Shown here: positions 34,558-43,223 of the stretch, in pieces
Position numbering within the stretch: position 1 is the first letter of the stretch
How the letters are laid out: each line of letters starts with the position of its first letter
The notes under the pieces: generated by a model
What the model saw: only the letters and a program-made list of their open reading frames with translations
The model's database searches: none
What the model was told of the DNA's origin: nothing
Program-made: the position numbers and the translations under genes
Source of the DNA: Lacipirellula limnantheis
GTDB taxonomy: Bacteria > Planctomycetota > Planctomycetia > Pirellulales > Lacipirellulaceae
Direction of reading: 5' to 3'
Length of the DNA: 64,000 nt
Assembly: GCF_007746075.1 (NCBI RefSeq)
Contig: NZ_CP036339.1
Coordinates: 3,067,786 to 3,131,785 of the forward strand

Positions 34558-35619
34558 CTAGCGTCCGCCGGCGTCTTCCTTGGCGGATTTATGTACGGCC
34601 TTGAATCTCGTCCGCAACTTCATCAACGGCTGTTCAAACGCGAAGTAAGAAACGCAAGCCACAGCCATCGCGGCAAAGATATTCACAGGGAACTCAGCCC
34701 ACGGCGACGATGAATAGCGGTTCAAGAATAACTGCTGCCAAAGATAGATCGAGTAGCTAAGCACGCCGATCATCACGAGCGGCCTAGAGTTGAGCGCTCG
34801 GCCAATCGCGTTACCGTAATTCCGGATGCATGAATCCATGGTCAGCGCGATGCACACATAGATAATTGGCTCACCGAAAACAGCCCCGACCGTAGAGCTC
34901 CGCGTGCGATTAAGGAGAATAATCACAGCCGGTAGAGTCAGCATCAAATAACTATCAAGTAACCAGAGGTACCAGCGTTGCGTCCACAGCCATGGACGAA
35001 AGCCCGCGAGCAGACAACCAACTGCAAGCCCACCGGCTACGGCGGGAAAGATCGGCAGATCGCGCAGGTCGGACTTAATTAGAACGCGCATCGCGCCTAC
35101 GGTGATCGGTGATGCGACGAACATCGCAGCGGCCACCCACATGCCGCGGCGAATGCCTAGTAGCTTCAGAGTCAGCGGCCAGAGCAAGTAGAACTGCTCC
35201 TCAACCGCCAGCGACCACAGATGGCCAACGTACCACGAGCGGTCGGCGTAATAGTTCACGGTGTAGGTGGCGGCGGTTATCAAGTCGAAGCGGTGAAGCT
35301 GAATCCATTCAAGGGCCGACGCCGCCACGACTACGGCAAGGAATGCATAGTAGGCCGGGAAGATTCGTATTGCCCGGCGAGCGTAGAACAGCCTGAGCGA
35401 GATCCGGCCCGTGTTCGCCTGCTCTTGGATCAGCAGCGTCGTTATTAAGTAGCCTGAGATTACAAAGAACACCAGCACGCCAAGGTTGGAGTAATTGCCT
35501 AGCCAGTATTCCAAGTCGGAATCGGGGAAGCCGCGCGTGCCACGAAGGTGGCCCAGCAACACGAACGCGATTGCGACGGCGCGTAATCCGTCAAGGCTAG
35601 GAATCCGGCTTCTCGTCAT
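34558..35619 (-). CDS. Acyltransferase 3 family membrane protein (OafA/YrhL-like)
   Basis: The start is taken at the ATG at 35619, because family members begin just before the R-I-P-S-L-D-G-L-R-A motif seen here. The longer frame to 35904 adds 95 residues without family features. The product is about 353 residues with ten or so hydrophobic helices, the SLDGLRAVAIAFVLLGH motif with its catalytic His, and FFVISGYLI. Such enzymes transfer acetyl or other acyl groups to surface polysaccharides. It stands apart from the main polysaccharide locus and may decorate its product. Confidence 0.92.
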   Translation of the reverse strand: MTRSRIPSLDGLRAVAIAFVLLGHLRGTRGFPDSDLEYWLGNYSNLGVLVFFVISGYLITTLLIQEQANTGRISLRLFYARRAIRIFPAYYAFLAVVVAASALEWIQLHRFDLITAATYTVNYYADRSWYVGHLWSLAVEEQFYLLWPLTLKLLGIRRGMWVAAAMFVASPITVGAMRVLIKSDLRDLPIFPAVAGGLAVGCLLAGFRPWLWTQRWYLWLLDSYLMLTLPAVIILLNRTRSSTVGAVFGEPIIYVCIALTMDSCIRNYGNAIGRALNSRPLVMIGVLSYSIYLWQQLFLNRYSSSPWAEFPVNIFAAMAVACVSYFAFEQPLMKLRTRFKAVHKSAKEDAGGR

Positions 35620-35937
35620 GTCCTTACCATAATCTATGCTTACTCGAAGTAAATTCTCGACAATTCTCAATCGAGATTCCCCAGATGGATTGAGGCCTGT
35701 AGCACTCCAAGCTCGGGTTGATGCCACTTTTGACACGTTGCGTCCCCCGTGGTCATGGAGGATGAATTGGGGCCCACCTAATTGGGTAGCGTCCCGCCAG
35801 ACCCATGTTAGGTCTGCCGCCGCCGCCTCCGTCTGCTCACTTGCCCGAGTAGTGTTTGATTCTCCAGTTTGTTTAGCGCGACATCGCGAACAGTAGTATG
35901 CCACTCTCAGCTTGGCACGAGTTGGCCGAAATCCCCT
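35620..35937. other. Intergenic region
   Basis: About 320 bases upstream of the acyltransferase gene, presumably with its promoter. No other feature was recognised. Confidence 0.35.
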
Positions 35938-36102
35938 GATTTATTGTCGGTCGACGGGACTGAACTGCTCATCTGGCAACGTCAGCTTTCTTGCAGTGCG
36001 CCGACCGCCGCAGTTCCCGAACCCATGGCTGTTTGGCTGGCCTGGGGAGCGGGCGGCGTCGTGTTAACGTCAGCAGGCAGACGTTGCCGAACTGTCGGAG
36101 GC
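35938..36102 (+). pseudogene. C-terminal remnant of a dockerin/PEP-CTERM protein gene
   Basis: The frame reads DLLSVDGTELLIWQRQLS, then APTAAVPEPMAVWLAWGAGG, followed by VVLTSAGRRCR. The first part matches the end of a dockerin-like region (compare DGADFLIWQRNVG at 8502-9641). The second is a PEP-CTERM sorting signal with Val-Pro-Glu-Pro, hydrophobic stretch and basic end. The frame runs on past the basic end to 36258, and no signal peptide or body is present upstream. The fragment is therefore most likely a decayed gene end. Confidence 0.7.
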
Positions 36103-36315
36103 AAAGTTAGTCGGGGCCTTACCCAGACGCTCGTTTCTGTGGCGAACTCTACTGAAGGGGAATGTGACCAGAAGGCTCTCCCGCATGTGAGCGTCATTAC
36201 GGACAGCGCCGCCTTGATCCGCTTGACGACGAGATCTACGTTATCGAGCCGAAGTTGACGTGAGCTTGGCCCGGCGGATGAAGGTCAAGGACAGCCGCGG
36301 TGACCTCAGGCGAAT

Positions 36316-36410
36316 TGATCCCTCAATCAAGAGCGCGCAAAGCGCTAGTCCGACAGCTCGATTCTTGACGAGCTCTCGCCGTCGGCGACGTCCGCTCGCA
36401 GGTCGCTTGT
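36316..36410 (-). pseudogene. Short copy of the 3' end of the TTR-like lipoprotein gene
   Basis: This stretch aligns with 6985-7079, including non-coding bases past the stop codon (TCAAGAG-x-GCGCAAAGCGC). On the minus strand it encodes TSDLRADVADGESSSRIELSD... with its stop, against TSDLRVDVADGENSLEIELSD in the intact gene. The rest of that gene is absent. The shared downstream DNA points to a segmental duplication and not to convergent sequence. Confidence 0.7.
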
Positions 36411-36440
36411 TCTTCCAGCGCTGGTAAGTCCGTGAGTGCT

Positions 36441-36529
36441 TGAGATCGACCGCAAGTGGAGCGGTGGATGCAATGATGTGAGCGTCGTTCTACAGGATTC
36501 GATCGGCGGCAAAGGTTCGACGATGCGAC
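36441..36529. repeat. Dispersed repeat, copy B
   Basis: This is the partner of 32151-32238, sharing ATCGACCGCA, TTCTACAGGATTCGAT and GGCAAAGGTTCGACGATGCG with scattered differences. It follows 30 bases after the lipoprotein-gene fragment. Confidence 0.65.
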
Positions 36530-36776
36530 GCTCCGCCGCACAGGCACAGCGGAGCTGCGCGACTCCGCCGGGCCGATAGTACTACCTCGAGCCGTGGTCA
36601 TGGCCTCGACGTTTCTTCTGTCGTGGCAAGGGCGTGGGCTTGCGCGGGCGACCATCCTCGCGCCCGCGACGCTTACGGCCTGTCGAAGGTGGCGCATCGG
36701 CGCCGTGCTGGATCAGTTCGGAGCAGGTCTTTTAGCGGCGCCGTCCATCAGGGCAACCGTCGGCCATTGCTCGTCG

Positions 36777-37274
36777 CTACCGGCAGCGTTCCACAAAGAC
36801 CCAGAACTCGCCGACCCCGTGCAGCTGACATTTGCGACAAATCGAGCGGCGGTGCGAATTCAGCGTGTGGAGTGAGATCCCCAGCTGCTTGGCGGCCCGC
36901 TTGGAGTTCATGCGCGCCGCATTGAGCGCGTCAACGGCTTCCCGTTCTCGCGCGCTGAGCAACGACCATGCCCGTGGCAGCCGCCGAAAGTGGAACAGCA
37001 CCGGCGCCTTCGGCTCAGGCGACGGCCCCAGGTTCGCACGGCCCCAGAACGTAAATCCTTCGTCGGCGACTCCCTCCAGCAGCACCATCGATTCATCGCC
37101 TCGCAGGGCTGCTTCAAACGCTCGATCAAACGTTTCGATTGATTCCGGGGCCGCGAAATCTCGAATCGGATGGCCGACCACGTCGCGAACGAGCGCTTCG
37201 GACTCATTGCGGTAGACGACGCGCACCCGACCCTGCCGGTCCAGCAGTCCCACCACGTCGGCATTCTGCCACAT
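36777..37274 (-). CDS. PAS-like sensor with LuxR-type DNA-binding domain
   Basis: The start at the ATG at 37274 has GAGG seven bases upstream. A frame to 37328 exists but lacks a ribosome site. The product has 165 residues. Residues about 1-110 read as a single PAS-like domain (NADVVGLLDRQGRVRVVYRN, ALVRDVVGHPIRDF). Residues about 115-165 hold a LuxR helix-turn-helix (LSAREREAVDALNAARMNSK, RAAKQLGISLHTLNSHR). There is no receiver domain, so it should act as a one-component regulator. It lies before the exosortase/polysaccharide locus, a position that makes that locus a candidate target. Confidence 0.85.
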   Translation of the reverse strand: MWQNADVVGLLDRQGRVRVVYRNESEALVRDVVGHPIRDFAAPESIETFDRAFEAALRGDESMVLLEGVADEGFTFWGRANLGPSPEPKAPVLFHFRRLPRAWSLLSAREREAVDALNAARMNSKRAAKQLGISLHTLNSHRRSICRKCQLHGVGEFWVFVERCR

Positions 37275-37498
37275 CGCATCACCTCGAGTGCACGCCGCCG
37301 TCGGCCAGACGCTTGAACATTGCTTCATCCGAGTCGCCGAGGCTCACGAAAATCATGATATCGTCTCCTCGGCCCGGCAAGCATGGTCTGCGTAGAAACG
37401 CCAGCGAAAACACGGAGTTTCGCTGCTCTTCGACAAGACGTACAGCGCGGATAGGGGCCCGCCAGTTTGCGGCGTCGCCGTTTCAAGGATCATCTGCC

Positions 37499-37795
37499 AT
37501 GTCCACCGAAAGAGATTTTTATGCGTGGATAAGCGTGTCTGGCAGCCGACGCCGGTCTCTTCGGACGATCGCCGACGTCAGCCAGCGCCCGACAGCTGGC
37601 GCGGTAGCGCCGCTCGCTAGGACGTCGCCAGCGGCTTCGCCGACCCCAGTGCAAACCTGGCGCAAGGGACCGATCGACTGGGTGGAGTTCGCCAGAGGTG
37701 CTGCTTTTTTGGGAATCTTAGGGATGACGCTGTGGATGGAATGGCGCGTCATCGCGTCACTTGCCCCCTGGATCGCTCGCTGGTTGGCCGAGTAA
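37499..37795 (+). CDS. Small single-pass membrane protein, hypothetical
   Basis: This 98-residue frame starts at ATG with AAGGA nine bases upstream. The N-terminal half is polar and Arg/Ser/Pro-rich. A hydrophobic segment at about 66-92 (ARGAAFLGILGMTLWMEW, then VIASLAPWIARWL) forms one or two short helices at the C-terminus. No family is recognised. It is divergent from the PAS-LuxR gene with 224 bases between starts, so the two may share a regulatory region. Confidence 0.5.
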   Translation: MSTERDFYAWISVSGSRRRSLRTIADVSQRPTAGAVAPLARTSPAASPTPVQTWRKGPIDWVEFARGAAFLGILGMTLWMEWRVIASLAPWIARWLAE

Positions 37796-38734
37796 ACGAT
37801 TGCGGGGGGCCATGCGCACTCTTCGATGACCTTCTGCGGGCGATCAATGCCGACGCGTCGGCAGCCCACCTGCCAGTTGCTTGTTCGCTGGAGCCGCGCG
37901 TACGTTTGGGTGCGACGAATCGTCGGGACGCCGAGGCGCTGCCGCAACGGAGGTCCGACTTCGCACTTCTCGCCGGTCGCCGCCAATTCGATCATGCGCC
38001 AGGCGTTACCCGACGTCCCGGGCCGGTCCGCATAATCGGTCCTCAAGCTCGTTCGCGTTCAGGTCGCAGACGCGCTCAAAGACGACAGGGGACTCCGGAG
38101 AAGCGTTCGGCTCAAGCAAGAGCTTCCGCTGCCGAGCCTCCGTGTCGTGGCATCGTTCTTGCGCCGATTGGCGTCGGTACGGGCGAGGGCGACGACGCAA
38201 TCGGCGTTGCAGCACGTCGACTGCTTGCGTGCGACCGACGAGCGCGCGTGCGCCGGCACGCTTGTTTCCGCAATCGTTGTGGGTAGAGAAGAGATTGGAG
38301 GGTTGGGGGAGTTAGCGACTTGGTGTCGATCAGGTCGATGGCACCGAGGGCGCCGGTAAAGCGGTCCGCTGCTTGGCCGCGCGGGGCAATCGTGGCTGCT
38401 TTGCCGTTAAAATTCTTGACGCCTGAAGCCCCTCCATCAGAATGACAGGCAGCACGGGACCAGAGACGCAGGACCGTGTGGACACCGCTTCATACCCGCC
38501 GCTGCGTCCTGCAGCGATCGCCCCGGCAGCTGTCGGGGTTCCACTGTTGCTGGCCAAAGTATGCGTCCGCTTGAACGGCGGTTGGAAGCAGTGTAGCGAA
38601 TCGTCGACGAAGCCCCGACCACATTCTCGAAATCGCGCAGACCGCTCTGCACTATTTTACGAGGATGTCGTCGACTTAGGTCAATACGGCCATTGAAACG
38701 AACTTAATTTGGAGCGTCGGCGTAGTTCCGGTGA
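37796..38734. other. Gene-poor region before the exosortase locus
   Basis: About 940 bases. Long frames exist on both strands (for example 37732-38286 plus and 37519-38046 minus) but none has a family motif or a good start, and they contradict one another. A near-palindrome CCCCGGCAGCTGTCGGGG lies near 38530. The promoter of the NusG-like gene should be near the right end. Confidence 0.4.
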
Positions 38735-39427
38735 ATGTCCACGATGTTGACGCTGACCGCCCCACGTTCGCTCCAGCGATCCGTCACGTCCGTCGCGACG
38801 CCGGCGGCCGCCGCAACTTTCTCAGCCGAGAAAAATCCCTATTTATTCCCGACGGCTCTCTTGGAAGACGTGGAAATGCGTCTCGCGAACTCGACGAGCA
38901 CGGAACTGGTGGACGCTGCCCAACCGCTGCCGGTGTCGCTCGACGAGGCCCCCTGGTGGCTCGTCCATACCAAGCCGCGTCAGGAGAAGCAGCTCGCCCA
39001 TCAGCTGCGATCGCTTGAGATCTCGCACTTCCTGCCGGCCGCACCGCACCGGGCTATGACGCGGGGACGCGTCCGCCTCACCTGGGCGCCGCTCTTTCCA
39101 AGCTACTTATTCTTCCGCGGCCTTGCCGAGGCCCGCCTGAGCGTCCTTCAAACCAACCGCATCGTTGCAATCCATCCTGTCGCAGATACACTGAGTTTGA
39201 GTTGTCAATTGCGGGTTCTCGCAGAATTGGTCGAAAAGAACATACCGCTGCGTGTCGAAGAGCGATTTCCGCCCGGCAGAAACGTCCGCGTCATCGCCGG
39301 CGCGCTACTCGACACGTGCGGCGTGGTCGTCCAAAGATGCGGGAAAACGCGATTGTTCATCAAGATCAGCGAGTTGCTGGGAGGCGTGTCTGTAGAGATT
39401 GATCACCGCTTTGTGGAACCGTACTAG
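38735..39427 (+). CDS. NusG/RfaH-like transcription antiterminator
   Basis: This 230-residue protein has an N-terminal extension of about 70 residues, then a NusG N-terminal domain (WWLVHTKPRQEKQLAHQLRS, PLFPSYLFFRGL) and a C-terminal KOW motif (FPPGRNVRVIAGALLDTCGV). Specialised NusG paralogues of this kind head exopolysaccharide operons and let RNA polymerase read through long gene clusters. That fits the 10-kb block that follows. The length exceeds that of ordinary NusG paralogues because of the N-terminal extension. An ATG at 38744 with GGTGA nine bases upstream is an alternative start. Confidence 0.9.
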   Translation: MSTMLTLTAPRSLQRSVTSVATPAAAATFSAEKNPYLFPTALLEDVEMRLANSTSTELVDAAQPLPVSLDEAPWWLVHTKPRQEKQLAHQLRSLEISHFLPAAPHRAMTRGRVRLTWAPLFPSYLFFRGLAEARLSVLQTNRIVAIHPVADTLSLSCQLRVLAELVEKNIPLRVEERFPPGRNVRVIAGALLDTCGVVVQRCGKTRLFIKISELLGGVSVEIDHRFVEPY

Positions 39428-39871
39428 CCGTTCCGACAACTCGCTGCGTGTTCTCGTGACGGTCGCTCGATGACGATGCGGCCTAACTTCGGAGATCGCC
39501 CCGCCAGGAACAGGGACGTTGCAGGTAGCCCTGTGATTCGCCGCGGACGCGGCAGACCCTCCAATCGGATACCCTTATCGGCAAGACTGCGGCAAGTCTG
39601 GCTGGAAGCATTGATGGTCATCGTCTTTTGTCCATAATGACTTCTGGCAATTGAGTCGCGGGCTGCGGCGCGACAAGCGCCGCCGTTGAGGCCGATCTGG
39701 TCGTGCGATCAAGTGAATTGGATAACGAACAATATGGTATCATTTCGCCGTCGGCGCAAATGACGGGGACGGAGTCCGCGCGGCAGAGTCGCTAAGCGGC
39801 CGAGCCCGATGCGGCCGTGTCGGCCAGCCAACTCACCTTTTGATTAAGTCACCCCGGACACCTCGGACACC
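39428..39871. other. Intergenic region upstream of the exosortase gene
   Basis: About 440 bases. It contains a 7-bp hairpin (GCGGCGC-gacaa-GCGCCGC, 39665-39683) and an AT-rich patch near 39720-39745 that may hold the promoter of the exosortase gene block. No gene was recognised. Confidence 0.4.
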
Positions 39872-40816
39872 ATGGCGTCCAACGTAACCAGCCAGCCAGT
39901 CACGGCGCAGCCGAGCTCGCCGCAGTCTGCCCGTGGCATGAATTCGACGCTTCTTCTTGGCAGTGCGGCGCTCCTCGCCGCGATTGGCTGGGCCTATTGG
40001 CCCACGCTCTCGGCCATGGTTCACGCGTGGGAGACTCAGCCCGATTACTCGCACGGCTATCTGGTGGCTCCGCTGGCCGCCCTGTTCCTCTGGACGAGGC
40101 GCGCCTCGTTGCCCTTAGACAAACTTGGTCCTTCGATCTGGGGCGCGCTGTTTCTCCTGGGCGTCGTCGCGGTGCGGGTGCTCGCGGGGCGCTACTATTT
40201 AGTGCCGCTGGACGGCTGGACGTTGCCACTGACGATCGCCGGCGTCGTCTGGCTCCTGTGTGGGGGGGCAGCGCTGCGCTGGAGTGCGCCGGCCATCGCT
40301 TTCCTGTGGTTTATGGTCCCGATTCCCTACTCGGCCGAACGCTGGCTCAGCGTCCCACTGCAGGCGCTCGCCACCAAACTCAGCACGATGGCGCTGGTGA
40401 TGCTCGGACAGCCCGCGATCGCCGAGGGAAACGTGATTTTGCTGGGCAGTCATACCCTCTTCGTCGAGGAGGCCTGCTCCGGGATGCGGATTTTCATCGG
40501 CATCTTCGCCCTGGCGTTTGCGTTTGCGCTGTTTTCCCGCTGGAGCTGGTGGCAGAAGGGGATCGTGCTGATGTCGGTGTTGCCGGTGGCGATCCTTGCC
40601 AACGTGACACGCATCGTCGTGACGGGGCTGCTGTATCAGTGGGTTTCTAACGACGCGGGCCAGAAGTTCAGCCACGATGTCGCAGGGTTTGTGATGATCC
40701 CGTTCGCGGCACTGATTTTCTGGATGGTCCTGATTTACGTCGACAAATTGTTTCCCGTCGTGGAACAGGTGTCGCCGACGGCGGAGCTGTTCCGCCGCCA
40801 GAGCGGCAGCACTTGA
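39872..40816 (+). CDS. Exosortase (transpeptidase-like membrane protease for PEP-CTERM proteins)
   Basis: This 314-residue protein has eight or so transmembrane helices. The exosortase/archaeosortase triad is present: Cys about 202 in FVEEACSGMRIFIG, Arg about 247 in ANVTRIVVTG, and His about 268 in FSHDVAGF. It should cleave PEP-CTERM signals and pass the proteins to the cell surface, so the PEP-CTERM proteins at 8.5, 11.5 and 15.5 kb are likely clients. It is followed by the Wzz-kinase, TPR and EpsI-type genes, the arrangement of planctomycete exosortase loci (possibly the XrtU subgroup, which I cannot prove by eye). Confidence 0.95.
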   Translation: MASNVTSQPVTAQPSSPQSARGMNSTLLLGSAALLAAIGWAYWPTLSAMVHAWETQPDYSHGYLVAPLAALFLWTRRASLPLDKLGPSIWGALFLLGVVAVRVLAGRYYLVPLDGWTLPLTIAGVVWLLCGGAALRWSAPAIAFLWFMVPIPYSAERWLSVPLQALATKLSTMALVMLGQPAIAEGNVILLGSHTLFVEEACSGMRIFIGIFALAFAFALFSRWSWWQKGIVLMSVLPVAILANVTRIVVTGLLYQWVSNDAGQKFSHDVAGFVMIPFAALIFWMVLIYVDKLFPVVEQVSPTAELFRRQSGST

Positions 40817-40871
40817 ACTTCAATTACTTGAGTTTTCACCACGAGTCATCCGCTGAGATTGAGAGCCTACG

Positions 40872-43160
40872 GTGAACCTGCCTCCTGAGCCAACTCGCGA
40901 GCCGACGAATCTCGTAGTCCGACCGACCCAAAGCCGCGCGCCGGCGCTCGCCAACATGACGCCCGCCGGCGGCAGCGACGCTGCGGCTGCCATGCAGGGC
41001 ATCACGCCCGCGTTGGTGCTGAAGGTTTTGCGCGGTCGCTGGCCAGTGGTAATTCCACTGGGCCTCGTGCTCGCCGCTGCCGCTGCCGCCATTGTCCTCT
41101 TGTTGTATGTCCCGAAGTACCGGGCGTCGGCCCTGATCAAAATCGAAGCGCAACCGACGTTCATTGCGTTTGCGCAAGATAAAGTGAGCGCAACTGACGA
41201 TCGCTACGTGCAAACGCAGATCGAACTGCTTCGAGGCCCCGTCGTTTTGGGGCCTGCGCTCGACTGGAGTCCGCAAACGAAGAACGGACAAAAGTTGCCA
41301 AAATTAGGCGAATTGGCGGAGGTCAAAGAACAAGCGGATCCGGTCGATTATTTGAAGCGTAATCTCTCAGTTTCTCAGGTTGGAAAATCGGAGCTGTTCG
41401 AAGTCGCGTTTCATAGTCGATCGCCTGACGACGCCGCTACGGTCGTCAATGCAGTGGTGATGACCTATCTCGAAAAAAATCGGGAGAAGGAGACCGATCG
41501 GTCAAAACTCGTGATCAGCGAGCTGGAAAAAGAAAGCGCGGACCGCAGTATGCGGGTCGAGCTCTTGCGAAAAGAGGTCATCGCGCTTGCCCGCAAGCTG
41601 ACCGGGACAGATCCCTTTCAGCCAGGCCTCGTCACCGACGTCGGGGCAATTACGGCGGCCGGATCGTTTCACCAAGGGATTGTCGAAGCCGAGGTTGGCG
41701 CTGAGATCGCGCGAGCTGAATTGGAAGCGATCAAAAGACCCATTGCTTCAGACGACCAAGGGAGTGTCTCGGGAATATTGACGCTTGAAGTTGCTAACCG
41801 CCCGGACGTCCGCCGCCTTGAAGAAGAAATCGAACAGCTCCAGGACCAAATGTCCGCCATCAAAGTTAAATCACGCACGAAGATTGGTGATAGCTGGAGC
41901 AGTGATCCCGAGTATCTGAGCCTTGAGGCAGCGGCGAAGGAAGCCAATGCGGCCCTCGAGCAATTGAAGGCGACGGCCCGCGCAGAGTCGCTGGCGGCCC
42001 GGCGCGCTGATCAAGAAGGTGAACAACGCAAGCTCCTGGCCGCCAAGGAGCAGGAACTGGCCGCCTGGATCATGAAACGCAAGCTCCTGAGCGAAAAGCT
42101 CGCTGCCCATGTGAAGGAACGCGAATCGGGAGGCGCACAGAGCGCTGAACTGGAATTCAAGAAGAGCGAACTTGAGCGTGAGGAGAGCGTCTTCGAGTTG
42201 ATCGCGGCGCGAAAGCTGGCCTTGCAAACGGAACAGCGCGCGCCCGAGCGGGTGTTTCTAATGCAGGTGGCTGAGCCGCCCTCGATGGCCCTCGAACCCA
42301 TCCCCTATAAGTATTTGCTGGTGGCGTGTTTAGCTTCGATGCTGGCGCCACTGGGACTTGCCGTCGCCTACGAAGCGCTGCTGCGGCGGATTTCGTCGAC
42401 TGATCAACTGACGAAGGAGTCGCTCCTGCCCGTGATCGGCGAGGTCGCCCGCTTTCCTCGGCGGCGAGTCGGCGCGGCGCCTGTCATCGCGGGCCCTCCA
42501 AGCAAAGAGATGTTCGTCTTTGCCGAGTCGATCGACAGTTTGCGGACTCAGCTCTTATTGACTGAGCATCTTGGCGTCCCAGGCGAACGCAAAGTGGTGG
42601 CGATCTGCAGCGCCGCCAGCGGCGAGGGGAAGTCGAGTTTGGCGACGGCGCTGGCGATGAGCATTGCCGAGTCTTCAAAACAGCCGACGCTGCTGATCGA
42701 TGCTGACCTCAGATCCCCGGACATCGCCAGACTGTTGGGCACACCGGCGGGGCCGGGATTGGCGGAACTTTTGAGCGGCCGGGCAACGCTGCGCGAGGTG
42801 ATCCATCGCGTCGGGGAAACGGAGGCATTTGTCTTGCCCGCCGGCAAGTTGCGCGGCAGCCCGCACCACATTTTTGAAGGGGTGAAGATTGAGGGCGTGC
42901 TTAAAGGCTTGCGCGAGAAGTTCAATACTATCATCATCGACACCCCCCCAATCCTCGCCGCCAGCGAATCGCTTGTCTTCGCGAAGGCCGCCGACTTGAC
43001 GGTGGTCTGTTCGCTGGCCGACGTAAGCCGCGCCAAACAGGTGCGCGTGGCGGTCGAACGGCTGCACGCCACTGGGGCAAACGTGGCTGGCGCTGTGCTT
43101 AGCGGCGTCTCGCCAAGCCATTACGTCTACAACTACGGGGCCTACGGCGCGCACCGCTAA
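40872..43160 (+). CDS. Wzz-domain BY-kinase (polysaccharide co-polymerase/tyrosine autokinase)
   Basis: This 762-residue protein starts at GTG, 55 bases after the exosortase gene. It has a proline-rich N-terminus, TM helix 1 at about 58-80, a Wzz periplasmic region with long coiled coils (about 90-460), TM helix 2 near 475-495, and a cytoplasmic BY-kinase domain. Its Walker A motif is SGEGKSSLA (about 582), Walker A' is LLIDADLR, and Walker B is IIIDTPPI (about 690). The tail HYVYNYGAYG holds four tyrosines, a short version of the autophosphorylated cluster. It should control polymer length and export together with the ligase/polymerase and flippase encoded downstream. Confidence 0.95.
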   Translation: MNLPPEPTREPTNLVVRPTQSRAPALANMTPAGGSDAAAAMQGITPALVLKVLRGRWPVVIPLGLVLAAAAAAIVLLLYVPKYRASALIKIEAQPTFIAFAQDKVSATDDRYVQTQIELLRGPVVLGPALDWSPQTKNGQKLPKLGELAEVKEQADPVDYLKRNLSVSQVGKSELFEVAFHSRSPDDAATVVNAVVMTYLEKNREKETDRSKLVISELEKESADRSMRVELLRKEVIALARKLTGTDPFQPGLVTDVGAITAAGSFHQGIVEAEVGAEIARAELEAIKRPIASDDQGSVSGILTLEVANRPDVRRLEEEIEQLQDQMSAIKVKSRTKIGDSWSSDPEYLSLEAAAKEANAALEQLKATARAESLAARRADQEGEQRKLLAAKEQELAAWIMKRKLLSEKLAAHVKERESGGAQSAELEFKKSELEREESVFELIAARKLALQTEQRAPERVFLMQVAEPPSMALEPIPYKYLLVACLASMLAPLGLAVAYEALLRRISSTDQLTKESLLPVIGEVARFPRRRVGAAPVIAGPPSKEMFVFAESIDSLRTQLLLTEHLGVPGERKVVAICSAASGEGKSSLATALAMSIAESSKQPTLLIDADLRSPDIARLLGTPAGPGLAELLSGRATLREVIHRVGETEAFVLPAGKLRGSPHHIFEGVKIEGVLKGLREKFNTIIIDTPPILAASESLVFAKAADLTVVCSLADVSRAKQVRVAVERLHATGANVAGAVLSGVSPSHYVYNYGAYGAHR

Positions 43161-43223
43161 CCTCGACGGCGGGTTCCTCTTTAGCGGCATCTACAGTTCA
43201 CCCGTGCGGAACGCATCTCATCT

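Noticed and set aside
36582..36776. Basic Arg/Lys-rich minus-strand frame directly after the PAS-LuxR gene
   Set aside because: It is interrupted by a TAA after about 12 codons from its only plausible ATG. No homologue or family is apparent.
37519..38286. Long overlapping frames on both strands before the NusG-like gene
   Set aside because: They contradict each other, lack starts with ribosome sites and show no conserved motif. The length is explained by high GC content.
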